Source: JBMOGA01 sp049318625
GTDB lineage: Bacteria > Pseudomonadota > Alphaproteobacteria > Rhizobiales > Hyphomicrobiaceae
DNA length: 15,174 bases
NCBI GenBank assembly: GCA_049318625.1
Contig: JBMOGA010000079.1
Location: forward strand, 1 to 15,174
Reading direction: 5' to 3'
The translations under genes were made by a program, and so were the position numbers. A model generated the notes under the pieces. That model did not search any database. It was given only the letters and a program-made list of their open reading frames with translations, and was not told where the DNA came from. Position 1 is the first letter of the stretch; each line of letters opens with the position of its first letter. Positions 1 to 6,495 of the stretch are shown piece by piece.

Positions 1-401
1 AGTGCGGAAAATATGACCCTGTGGAGATAGGCCGCGACGGCGATCATCAGACCGCCCTTCATGTCGTAGACGCCCGGTCCGTAGACCCTGTCGCCCTCGC
101 GGCGGATCGGCAATTCGTTCGCCAGCGTGCCGAGTGGATGCACGGTGTCCATGTGCGCCAGGACCAGAATGCCGGGCTCGTTGGCGCCGGGGTCGCAGGT
201 CACCTTGAGGGCGTCACCGAAGCCTTCGGCGACGGCGAGGCGCTCGATCCGGGCCCCCGTACCGTCGAAATGCGCGGCCACCGCCTCTAGGACGGCATTG
301 ACACCGGGCGGGTGGTTGGTCGGGCTTTCGATCGCCGCCAGGGCCAGAATATCGGCGAGGATGGCCTCGGCGTCGACGGGGGCGTCCGCATAGCTCGACA
401 T
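1..401 (-). CDS. M20-family metallopeptidase (ArgE/DapE/CPG2-like), 3' end outside window
   Basis: The N-terminal 133 codons of a zinc-dependent M20 peptidase are read from an ATG at 401 downward; the rest lies beyond the left edge. Visible metal-site motifs are HMDTVHP (about residues 83-89, with the first metal-ligand His and its supporting Asp) and YDMKGG (about 112-117, with the metal-bridging Asp). These are diagnostic of the ArgE/DapE/CPG2/ACY1 group. No signal peptide is seen, so the protein should be cytoplasmic. Family members hydrolyse peptide or N-acyl bonds next to a C-terminal amino acid; the exact substrate (acetylornithine, glutamate conjugate, dipeptide) cannot be chosen without the missing C-terminal half. 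The ribosome binding site is weak (AGAAGG about 10 bases upstream). The gene is divergent from a peptide-type ABC importer, so hydrolysis of imported peptides or conjugates is a reasonable inference. The family call is secure and the substrate open. Confidence 0.88.
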   Translation of the reverse strand, partial: MSSYADAPVDAEAILADILALAAIESPTNHPPGVNAVLEAVAAHFDGTGARIERLAVAEGFGDALKVTCDPGANEPGILVLAHMDTVHPLGTLANELPIRREGDRVYGPGVYDMKGGLMIAVAAYLHRVIFSA

Positions 402-582
402 TCCGGCTCGGCCTTCTGTGAAAGGTGGCTCCCCAGCGCGGTTGCACACCGGGGCTGTGCGCATGGGTGGAATTTTGCACCTGCACCGTCGGACCCGGCA
501 CGCGGCGGCGGGTTGACGTTGCATGGTGGCGTTTTTGGTGCAAGCCTGCCGGCTTCATGATGACCCGGCAAGGGAGACACGT
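402..582. promoter_or_regulatory. Divergent promoter region between peptidase and ABC operon, with repeated TTGCAC motifs
   Basis: This 181-base region must hold the promoters of both the minus-strand peptidase gene and the plus-strand transporter operon. TTGCAC occurs at 442-447 and 475-480, TTGCAT at 519-524, and the reverse complement GTGCAA at 538-543. The last two form an inverted pair, TTGCA-N15-TGCAA. A tandem TGCACC repeat lies at 476-487. A good -35 candidate for the operon is TTGACG at 513-518, but no convincing -10 is visible at 16-18 bp spacing. A 6-bp inverted repeat (TGCCGG 547-552 / CCGGCA 565-570) directly precedes the AAGGGAG ribosome binding site at 570-576. The repeated motif could be an operator; the regulator is unknown. 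Confidence 0.4.
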
Positions 583-2172
583 ATGCGACTTGTTCAATGG
601 GTCCGGCTGATCGCGACGGCAGCGCTTGCGGTGCTGGCCCCGGCCGGCGCAACGACGGCCCAAGAGCTCAAAGTGGGGCTGTCCGCCGAGCCGTCGGCCA
701 TGGATCCCCATTTCCACAACCTCACGCCCAACAACTCCGTTCTGAACCATGTCTTCGAACGCCTCATCGAGATGGATGAGAAACAGCGGCTGATCCCGGG
801 CCTTGCCGAGAGCTGGAAGGTGATCGACGGGACGATCTGGGAGTTCAAGTTGCGCAAGGGCGTGACGTGGCACGACGGCTCGCCGTTCACCGCCGACGAC
901 GTGGTGTTCACGATGACCCGCGCCGGCAACGTGCCGAACAGCCCGTCGAGCTTCGGATCGGCCGTCAAGGGCAAGACGGCGACCAAGGTGGACGACCTGA
1001 CCGTGCGGATCGCGACGCCGACGGTCTATCCGACCATGGGCAACGATCTCGCGACGATCATGATCGTTTCGAAGAAGCACGGCGAGGGCGCCACCACGGA
1101 GGACTACAACTCCGGCAAGGCCGCCATCGGCACCGGCCCCTTCAAGCTCGCCAAGTTCACACCGGGCGACCGCATCGAGATGGTGCGCAACGACGCCTAC
1201 TGGGGGCCGAAGCCGAAGTGGAACAAGGTCATGTTCCGGGCCATCAAGGTCGGACCCGCCCGGGTCGCCGCGCTGCTGGCCGGCGATGTCGACTTCATCG
1301 AGGACGTGCCGACGAGCGACATCGAGCGGCTTAAGAAAGAGCCGAAGCTGGATATCTCGCAGGGCGTCTCCAACCGGCTCATCTACTTCTTCGTCGACCA
1401 CGCGCGCGACACCACGCCGTTCGCCAAGGGCAAGGACGGCGCCGAGATCAAGAACCCGTTCAAGGACAAGCGGGTTCGCCTTGCGGTGTCGAAGGCGATC
1501 AACCGTGACGCCATCGTGCAGCGGGTCATGGAAGGCGTGGCGATACCCGCTTCGCAATTCCTGCCCGAGGGCTATTTCGGCGTTTCCGACAAGCTGAAGC
1601 CGGAGAAATTCGACGCCGACGGCGCGAAGAAGCTGCTGGCGGAGGCCGGATTGGCGAACGGCTTCAAGTTGTCGCTGCACAGCCCGAACGGCCGCTACAC
1701 CAACGACTCCAAGATCGCCGAGGCGGTGGCGCAGATGCTGACGCGGATCGGCATCGAGACCTCGCTGGAGCTGCTGCCGCCGGCGGTGTTCTTCCAGCGT
1801 GCCTCGTCCGGCGGCCCCCAGGGCGGCCCGGAGTTCAGCTTCATCCTGGTCGGCTGGAGCGCCGGCACGGGTGAGGCGTCGGGCTCGCTGAAGCCACTTG
1901 TCGCCACGTTCGACAAGGACAAGGGTATGGGCGCCACGAACCGAGGCCGCTACTCCAATCCCGAGGTCGACCGGCTGATCGAGGAGGCCCTGAAGACTGT
2001 GGACGATCCCAAGCGCGCCGCCCTGCTCGCACAGGCGACCGACCTTGCGATCGCCGACGTCGCCGTCATTCCCCTGCATTATCAGGTGAACACCTGGGCG
2101 GCGCGTAAGGGCCTGAAATACACCGCACGCTCCGACGAGTACACGCTCGTCACGTTCCTCAAGGGCGACTGA
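583..2172 (+). CDS. ABC transporter periplasmic substrate-binding protein, family 5 (peptide/opine/nickel class)
   Basis: A 529-residue extracytoplasmic binding protein that delivers substrate to the permease encoded downstream. The ATG at 583 was chosen because AAGGGAG ends six bases before it and because it starts a signal peptide: positive N-terminus, hydrophobic stretch at about 8-20, and likely cleavage near ATTAQ-E at about 27. No lipobox Cys is present, so it is probably soluble. An in-frame ATG at 523 would add 20 residues that spoil the signal peptide. The SBP_bac_5 signature lies at about residues 75-111 (LAESWKV, then WEFKLRKGVTWHDGSPF and TADDVVF). Length is typical of DppA/OppA proteins. 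Family 5 covers dipeptides, oligopeptides, glutathione, opines, nickel and sugars; the substrate cannot be fixed here. It is first in a five-gene operon, as is usual for the class. Confidence 0.93.
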   Translation: MRLVQWVRLIATAALAVLAPAGATTAQELKVGLSAEPSAMDPHFHNLTPNNSVLNHVFERLIEMDEKQRLIPGLAESWKVIDGTIWEFKLRKGVTWHDGSPFTADDVVFTMTRAGNVPNSPSSFGSAVKGKTATKVDDLTVRIATPTVYPTMGNDLATIMIVSKKHGEGATTEDYNSGKAAIGTGPFKLAKFTPGDRIEMVRNDAYWGPKPKWNKVMFRAIKVGPARVAALLAGDVDFIEDVPTSDIERLKKEPKLDISQGVSNRLIYFFVDHARDTTPFAKGKDGAEIKNPFKDKRVRLAVSKAINRDAIVQRVMEGVAIPASQFLPEGYFGVSDKLKPEKFDADGAKKLLAEAGLANGFKLSLHSPNGRYTNDSKIAEAVAQMLTRIGIETSLELLPPAVFFQRASSGGPQGGPEFSFILVGWSAGTGEASGSLKPLVATFDKDKGMGATNRGRYSNPEVDRLIEEALKTVDDPKRAALLAQATDLAIADVAVIPLHYQVNTWAARKGLKYTARSDEYTLVTFLKGD

Positions 2173-2177
2173 TCCCC

Positions 2178-2209
2178 GAGGCCCGGACCGTCAAGGCGGT
2201 CCGGGCCTC
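2178..2209 (+). terminator. Perfect 12-bp hairpin between binding-protein and permease genes (attenuator or 3' stabiliser)
   Basis: GAGGCCCGGACC (2178-2189) pairs perfectly with GGTCCGGGCCTC (2198-2209) across an 8-base loop. It starts five bases after the stop codon of the binding-protein gene and ends 24 bases before the permease GTG. Only a short run (TCCTTT) follows, so it is not a classical strong intrinsic terminator. In many binding-protein-dependent importers such a hairpin lets the first cistron outnumber the permease message, by partial termination or by blocking 3' exonucleases. That role is inferred here. Confidence 0.65.
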
Positions 2210-2233
2210 TCCTTTGCGCGCGGGAGCGATCCG

Positions 2234-3211
2234 GTGGCGGACTATATCATTCGCCGGCTGTTGCAGAGCATCGCGGTCGTCCTCGCGATGTCGGTGATCG
2301 TTTTCTTCGGCGTCCACGTGGTCGGCGATCCCGTCTACCTCCTGGTCAACCCGCAGATGGATCAGAAGGACATCGAGGCGGCGATCCGCGCGCTCGGCCT
2401 CGACCGTCCGATCTGGGAGCAGTACTTCCACTTCATCACCGGCGCATTGAGGGGCGATCTCGGCCGGTCGTTCATCTTCGGCGAGCCGGCCCTCAAGGTG
2501 ATCCTGCAGCGGATGCCGGCGACGTTCGAACTCGCGATCGCGGCGATGGTGATGGCGATCGTGATCGGCATCCCGCTCGGTCTCTATGCCGGGCTGCGGC
2601 CCGACTCCCTCGTGTCCAAAACGATCATGGCCGGCTCCATCGTCGGTTTCTCGCTGCCGACGTTCTGGGTCGGGATCATGCTGATCATGGTGTTCGCCGT
2701 CATGCTCGGCTGGCTGCCGTCGACGGGACGGGGGCCGACCGCGACGCTGCTCGGGATCGAGTCGAGCCTGTTCACGCTCGACGGGCTGCGTCATGTGCTG
2801 CTTCCGGCGCTCAACCTCGCCTTGTTGAAGATGTCACTGGTGATCCGGCTGACCCGGGCCGGCGCCCGCGAGGCCATCCACCAGGACTACATCAAGTTCG
2901 CGCGTGCCAAGGGCTTGCCGGAAAGCCGGGTGGTCGGGGTGCACTTGCTGAAGAACATCATGATCCCGGTGGTCACCGTGCTCGGTCTCGAACTCGGCAA
3001 CCTGGTTGCCTTCTCGGTCGTCACCGAGACGATCTTCGCGTGGCCCGGCATGGGCAAGCTGCTGATCGGCTCGATCCAGTCGCTCGACCGGCCGGTGATC
3101 GTGGCCTATCTGATGATCATCGTTCTGCTGTTCGTCGTGATCAATCTGGTCGTCGACGTCGTCTACTCGCTGCTCGATCCGAGGGTCAGGCTCGGAGCTT
3201 CGGCGCCATGA
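2234..3211 (+). CDS. ABC transporter permease, DppB/OppB type
   Basis: A 325-residue inner-membrane permease with a GTG start at 2234 preceded by GGGAG at 2222-2226 (seven-base spacing). The first transmembrane helix begins almost at once (YIIRRLLQSIAVVLAMSVIVF), followed by a periplasmic loop and about five more helices, the usual DppB/OppB arrangement. The EAA loop that contacts the ATPase is visible as DYIKFARAKGLPESRVVGVH, followed by a conserved HLLKNIMIPVVTVLG-like stretch. A GDPVYLLVNPQ-like stretch after helix 1 also fits the family. It pairs with the next permease to form the membrane channel. The stop codon overlaps the next start (ATGA at 3208-3211), so translation of the two subunits is probably coupled. 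Confidence 0.94.
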   Translation: MADYIIRRLLQSIAVVLAMSVIVFFGVHVVGDPVYLLVNPQMDQKDIEAAIRALGLDRPIWEQYFHFITGALRGDLGRSFIFGEPALKVILQRMPATFELAIAAMVMAIVIGIPLGLYAGLRPDSLVSKTIMAGSIVGFSLPTFWVGIMLIMVFAVMLGWLPSTGRGPTATLLGIESSLFTLDGLRHVLLPALNLALLKMSLVIRLTRAGAREAIHQDYIKFARAKGLPESRVVGVHLLKNIMIPVVTVLGLELGNLVAFSVVTETIFAWPGMGKLLIGSIQSLDRPVIVAYLMIIVLLFVVINLVVDVVYSLLDPRVRLGASAP

Positions 3212-4143
3212 CCCCACCCGCGGAGCCGGAGACCGCCGCGCCCGTCGGCGCTGCCACGCCCGGGGTTGCGATCGAAACCCCGCTGCGCCGGTTCGTGTCC
3301 GACTACCTGGAGAGCCCTGTCGCGACCATCGGGCTCTGCGTGCTGGTGGTGATCCTTCTGTTGGCCCTGCTGGCACCGCTGATCGCGCCGCAGAACCCGT
3401 ACAATCTGGCCGAGGTCGACGTCATGGACAGTCGGCTGCCCCCGGGTGCGGAAAGCATGACCGGACTCAAGTTCTGGCTCGGCACCGACGGCGCCGGACG
3501 CGACCTGCTGTCGGCGATGTTGTACGGCCTGCGCATCTCGATCTTCGTCGGTGTGATGTCCTGCCTCGTCGCGATGGTGCTCGGCGCCAGCATCGGTCTT
3601 GTCGCCGCCTACGCCGGCGGCCGCACCGAGATCCTGATCATGCGGATCGTCGATATCCAACTGTCGTTCCCGGCCATCCTGCTCGCGCTGATGCTGATCG
3701 CGGTGCTCGGCAAGGGCGTCGACAAGATCATCATCGCGCTGGTGGCCGTGCAGTGGGGCTACTATGCCCGCACCGTGCGCGGCACGGCGCTGGTCGAGCG
3801 GCGCAAGGACTACGTCGAGGCCGCCCGCTGCCTCGGCCTCTCACACGCACGCATCGTCTTCCATCACATCCTGCCCAATTGCCTGCCCCCGCTGATCGTC
3901 GTCGCTACGGTCCAGGCGGCCCACGCGATCGCTCTCGAGGCGACGCTGTCGTTCCTCGGTGTCGGCCTGCCGCCGACGGAGCCGTCGCTCGGCCTGCTGA
4001 TCTCCAACGGGTTCGAATACGTGCTGTCCGGCAAGTACTGGATCAGCACGTTCCCGGGGCTGGTGCTGCTTATCACCATCATGGCGATCAACCTCGTCGG
4101 CGATCAGCTGCGCGACGTCCTCAACCCGAGGCTTCGTCGATGA
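3208..4143 (+). CDS. ABC transporter permease, DppC/OppC type
   Basis: A 311-residue inner-membrane subunit, partner of the preceding permease. The ATG at 3208 overlaps the upstream stop, with GGAG at 3194-3197 as ribosome binding site; the reading frame is open further upstream but that part is a shadow of the previous gene. A hydrophilic proline/alanine-rich N-terminus of about 25 residues precedes the first helix, as usual in DppC/OppC proteins. A periplasmic segment containing WLGTDGAGRDLLSAMLYG marks the family. The EAA loop reads DYVEAARCLGLSHARIVFHH followed by ILPN. The C-terminal ATLSFLGVGLPP motif and the VGDQLRDVLNPRLR ending are also characteristic. The stop overlaps the next start (ATGA at 4140-4143). 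Confidence 0.94.
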   Translation: MTPPAEPETAAPVGAATPGVAIETPLRRFVSDYLESPVATIGLCVLVVILLLALLAPLIAPQNPYNLAEVDVMDSRLPPGAESMTGLKFWLGTDGAGRDLLSAMLYGLRISIFVGVMSCLVAMVLGASIGLVAAYAGGRTEILIMRIVDIQLSFPAILLALMLIAVLGKGVDKIIIALVAVQWGYYARTVRGTALVERRKDYVEAARCLGLSHARIVFHHILPNCLPPLIVVATVQAAHAIALEATLSFLGVGLPPTEPSLGLLISNGFEYVLSGKYWISTFPGLVLLITIMAINLVGDQLRDVLNPRLRR

Positions 4144-5126
4144 CGCCAGCAGAGGCCCCGACGATCGAGGTCGACGGACTGCGCACCCATTTCTTCACGA
4201 AATCCGGGCTCGTGAAGGCCGTCGACGGCGTCAGCCTGGCGGTGCGGCGCGGCAAGATCCTGGGGCTCGTCGGTGAATCGGGCTCGGGCAAGTCGATCAC
4301 CGGCTTTTCGATCCTGGGGCTCGTCGATCCGCCGGGGCGCATCGTCGGCGGCGCCATCCGCTTCAACGGCGTCGATCTAGCGACCTTGGACAGCGAGGCG
4401 CTGCGGCAGCTGCGCGGCGACCGCATCGCGATGATCTTCCAGGATCCGATGATGACGCTGAACCCTGTGTTGCGCGTCGACACGCAGATGATCGAGGCGG
4501 TGACGGCCCACCGCAACATCGGCCGGCGCGAGGCACGCGACTTGGCAGCCACCGCGCTTGCCGAGGTCGGCATTGCGAGCCCGGAGCGCCGCCTTTCCGC
4601 CTATCCACACGAACTCTCGGGCGGCATGCGCCAGCGGGTCGCCATCGCCATCGCTTTCATCAACAAGCCCGATCTCGTCATCGCCGACGAGCCGACGACG
4701 GCGCTGGACGTGACCATTCAGGCGCAGATCCTTTACGAGGCGCAGAAGCTCTGCCGGACGCGCCAGACCGCGATGATCTGGATCACCCATGATCTCGCCA
4801 TCGTGTCCTCTCTGGCCGATCGCATCGCCGTCATGTACGCCGGCCGCGTCGTCGAGGAGGGCGCCACGGCGGACGTCGTCGGCCGCCCGCTGCATCCCTA
4901 CACGCGCGGCCTGATCGGCTCGGTGCCGAGCGCCAACCGGCGTGGCGAGCGGCTGATGCAGATTCCCGGCATGACGCCGTCCCTGCTGAATCTCGGGCCG
5001 GGCTGCGCCTTTCGCAGCCGCTGTTCGCGCGCCGGTGACGATTGCCGCGCCGATCCGCCGGTCTTGTCCGTTGCGCCGGCGCGGGCCGTCCGGTGTGTGC
5101 GTCCACTGCCGGGGGCGGAGGCATGA
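4140..5126 (+). CDS. ABC transporter ATP-binding protein, DppD/OppD type
   Basis: A 328-residue cytoplasmic ATPase that powers the importer. Motifs in order: Walker A GESGSGKS (45-52), Q-loop Gln101 (FQDPMMTLNP), ABC signature LSGGMRQR (159-166), Walker B DLVIADEPTTALD (178-190) and H-loop His217. The C-terminal oligopeptide-transporter extension (about 255-328) carries Cys289, Cys295, Cys302 and Cys319. Equivalent cysteines hold a [4Fe-4S] cluster in structurally studied dipeptide-type importers; cluster binding here is inferred. The ATG at 4140 overlaps the preceding stop, with GAGG at 4128-4131. The gene overlaps the second ATPase gene by ATGA, so all transport subunits except the binding protein are translationally linked. 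Confidence 0.95.
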   Translation: MTPAEAPTIEVDGLRTHFFTKSGLVKAVDGVSLAVRRGKILGLVGESGSGKSITGFSILGLVDPPGRIVGGAIRFNGVDLATLDSEALRQLRGDRIAMIFQDPMMTLNPVLRVDTQMIEAVTAHRNIGRREARDLAATALAEVGIASPERRLSAYPHELSGGMRQRVAIAIAFINKPDLVIADEPTTALDVTIQAQILYEAQKLCRTRQTAMIWITHDLAIVSSLADRIAVMYAGRVVEEGATADVVGRPLHPYTRGLIGSVPSANRRGERLMQIPGMTPSLLNLGPGCAFRSRCSRAGDDCRADPPVLSVAPARAVRCVRPLPGAEA

Positions 5127-6127
5127 GATCCATGCTCGTACCCAAGATCGAGGCGCGCGGGCTTTCCAAGCGCTTCACCCGCAAGCTCGATATGGTGGGC
5201 CGCTTCGCCGCGCGGCTGGGCGGGGGGATCGCCGAGGAAACGGTGCGCGCGGTCGATGGCGTCGATCTCACGGTGATGCCCGGCGAGGTGGTTGGGCTGG
5301 TTGGCGAATCCGGCTGCGGAAAATCGACACTCGGGCGCATGATCGCCGGGCTTCTGGAGCCGACCGAAGGCACCGTGCTGATCGAGGGCCGGGACCGCGC
5401 CAGCCTGGACGGCGCGGAGGCGCGGCACGCGCGCCTCATCGTGCAGATGATCTTCCAGGACCCCTACGCCTCGCTCAATCCGCGCATGCCGGTGGAGACG
5501 ATCGTCGGCGAGGCGCCGCGTGTTCATGGTCTCGTCACACGGGCAGAGCTTTCGGCCTATGTCGACGACATGCTCCGGCGGGTCGGGCTCGATCCCGCGC
5601 TCAAGCGGCGCTATCCGCACCAGTTCTCGGGCGGGCAGCGCAGCCGCATCGGCATCGCTCGGGCGCTGGCCGTGAAGCCGGAATTCCTAGTGTGCGACGA
5701 GGCGATCGCGGCGCTCGACGTGTCGATCCAGGCACAGGTCATCAACCTGTTCATGGATCTGCGGGCGGCGCTGAACCTGACCTATCTGTTCATCAGCCAC
5801 GACCTCGGCGTCGTCCAGCACATCTGCGACCGCATCGTCATCATGTATCTCGGCCGGGTCGTCGAGACGGCGCCGACGGAGGCGCTGTTCGCCGCCCCTA
5901 ACCACCCCTATGCGCAGGCGCTGCTGGCCGAAGTGCCGCGCCTGTCGGTCACGCGCCGGACGTTCCAACCGATCAGCGGCGAGATCCCCTCGCCGCTCGA
6001 TCCGCCGCAAGGTTGCCACTTCCATCCGCGCTGTCCGCACGCCATGGCGCGGTGCCGCGCGGAGGTCCCGGTGCTCAAGGAGATCGCGCCGGGGCGCATG
6101 GCGGCATGCCACCTCAACGACGGCTGA
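5123..6127 (+). CDS. ABC transporter ATP-binding protein, DppF/OppF type
   Basis: A 334-residue ATPase, second half of the nucleotide-binding heterodimer. Walker A is GESGCGKS (61-68), the Q-loop lies in FQDPYASLNP (about 111-120), the signature is FSGGQRSR (168-175), Walker B is FLVCDEAIAALD (188-199) and the H-loop is His226. Walker B has Ala in place of the more common Pro after the catalytic Glu (DEA rather than DEP), a variant I recall in some relatives. Cys298, Cys304, Cys311 and Cys329 again match the C-terminal cluster-binding pattern. Start choice: ATG 5123 overlaps the upstream stop, but GGAGG at 5117-5121 is only one base away. An in-frame ATG at 5132, ten bases from that site, may be the real start. 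An intrinsic terminator follows 28 bases after the stop. Confidence 0.94.
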   Translation: MRSMLVPKIEARGLSKRFTRKLDMVGRFAARLGGGIAEETVRAVDGVDLTVMPGEVVGLVGESGCGKSTLGRMIAGLLEPTEGTVLIEGRDRASLDGAEARHARLIVQMIFQDPYASLNPRMPVETIVGEAPRVHGLVTRAELSAYVDDMLRRVGLDPALKRRYPHQFSGGQRSRIGIARALAVKPEFLVCDEAIAALDVSIQAQVINLFMDLRAALNLTYLFISHDLGVVQHICDRIVIMYLGRVVETAPTEALFAAPNHPYAQALLAEVPRLSVTRRTFQPISGEIPSPLDPPQGCHFHPRCPHAMARCRAEVPVLKEIAPGRMAACHLNDG

Positions 6128-6155
6128 GGGCAGTCCCCTCGCCATGTGGCGCGCC

Positions 6156-6182
6156 GTGGACGCACCTGGCGTCAACTTTTTT
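6156..6182 (+). terminator. Intrinsic terminator of the ABC operon
   Basis: GACGC (6159-6163) pairs with GCGTC (6169-6173) across a five-base loop. After a single G/A mismatch, GT (6156-6157) pairs with AC (6175-6176). A run of six T residues follows directly at 6177-6182. A hairpin plus U-tract starting 28 bases after the last stop codon is a classic Rho-independent terminator. It separates the transporter operon from the small gene downstream, which therefore needs its own promoter. Confidence 0.75.
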
Positions 6183-6187
6183 AGACA

Positions 6188-6201
6188 ATGATCCAGGTCA
6201 A
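6188..6201 (+). promoter_or_regulatory. FNR/FixK/Dnr-type binding site candidate upstream of the small gene
   Basis: ATGATCCAGGTCAA differs at one base from a TTGA-N6-TCAA site of the CRP/FNR superfamily (TTGAT-N4-ATCAA type). It also overlaps a perfect inverted repeat ATGATCC (6188-6194) / GGATCAT (6202-6208). Its centre is at 6194.5. If it acted as a class II activator site at -41.5, transcription would start near 6236, about 20 bases before the GTG at 6256. A partial -10 (CGTTAT, 6225-6230) sits where it would be expected. The geometry is consistent, but there is no direct evidence of binding. Confidence 0.5.
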
Positions 6202-6255
6202 GGATCATGCCCCCGGGGCCGTGCCGTTATCGCGCAGCGGCCGGAGGAATTTCCC

Positions 6256-6471
6256 GTGTTCGATGGCTTGAGCGGTCTCGTGTCGATCGAGATCGAAGGT
6301 GATACGCACCAGGGCGTCTACAAGGTCGAGCGCGGCCTGCTGTCCGTGATCTCGCACCTTGGGGAAAAGTTCTGTCATTTGAACGATGTCGAGGTTCATC
6401 CGGAGGTGCTGGCCCAGCACCTCCTCTACGAACTCGTCACCGAAATCCTGGGCCGCGGCGAGGACGCCTGA
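6256..6471 (+). CDS. Small acidic histidine-containing protein of unknown function
   Basis: A 71-residue protein I do not recognise. The GTG start at 6256 is set by an excellent GGAGGAA site at 6243-6249 with a six-base gap; the frame is open upstream but has no other site as good. It is acidic (13 Asp/Glu against 4 Lys/Arg) and has no signal peptide or membrane segment, so it is probably cytoplasmic. The N-terminal half looks like beta strands (LVSIEIEG, GVYKVERG, LLSVIS) and the C-terminal part like one helix (about 49-66). Histidines at 34, 41, 48 and 55 are exactly seven residues apart, with Cys40 between; a metal-binding role is only a speculation. Third-position GC is lower than in its neighbours but still high. 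It stands alone between the terminator and a convergent gene, behind an FNR-like site. Confidence 0.75.
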   Translation: MFDGLSGLVSIEIEGDTHQGVYKVERGLLSVISHLGEKFCHLNDVEVHPEVLAQHLLYELVTEILGRGEDA

Positions 6472-6495
6472 CCGCCAATCCGGCGGCCGATCAGG
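6467..6495. terminator. Hairpin spanning the two convergent stop codons
   Basis: CCTGA (6467-6471) and CCGCC (6472-6476) pair with TCAGG (6491-6495) and GGCGG (6482-6486). The result is a ten-pair interrupted stem with a five-base loop and a four-base bulge. Both stop codons (TGA 6469-6471 on plus, TCA 6491-6493 read on minus) lie inside the stem. No T-tract follows on either strand, so bidirectional termination is possible but weakly supported. Confidence 0.35.

Noticed and set aside
523..582. Upstream ATG extension of the binding-protein gene
   Set aside because: It would place 20 residues before a good signal peptide and has no ribosome binding site; ATG 583 has one at ideal spacing.
214..2079. 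Long minus-strand open frame (621 codons) opposite the binding-protein gene
   Set aside because: It is an antisense shadow in GC-rich DNA: Arg/Asp/His/Gly-rich, with no domain motifs and no ribosome binding site, and it covers both a well-supported family-5 binding protein and the start of the M20 gene.
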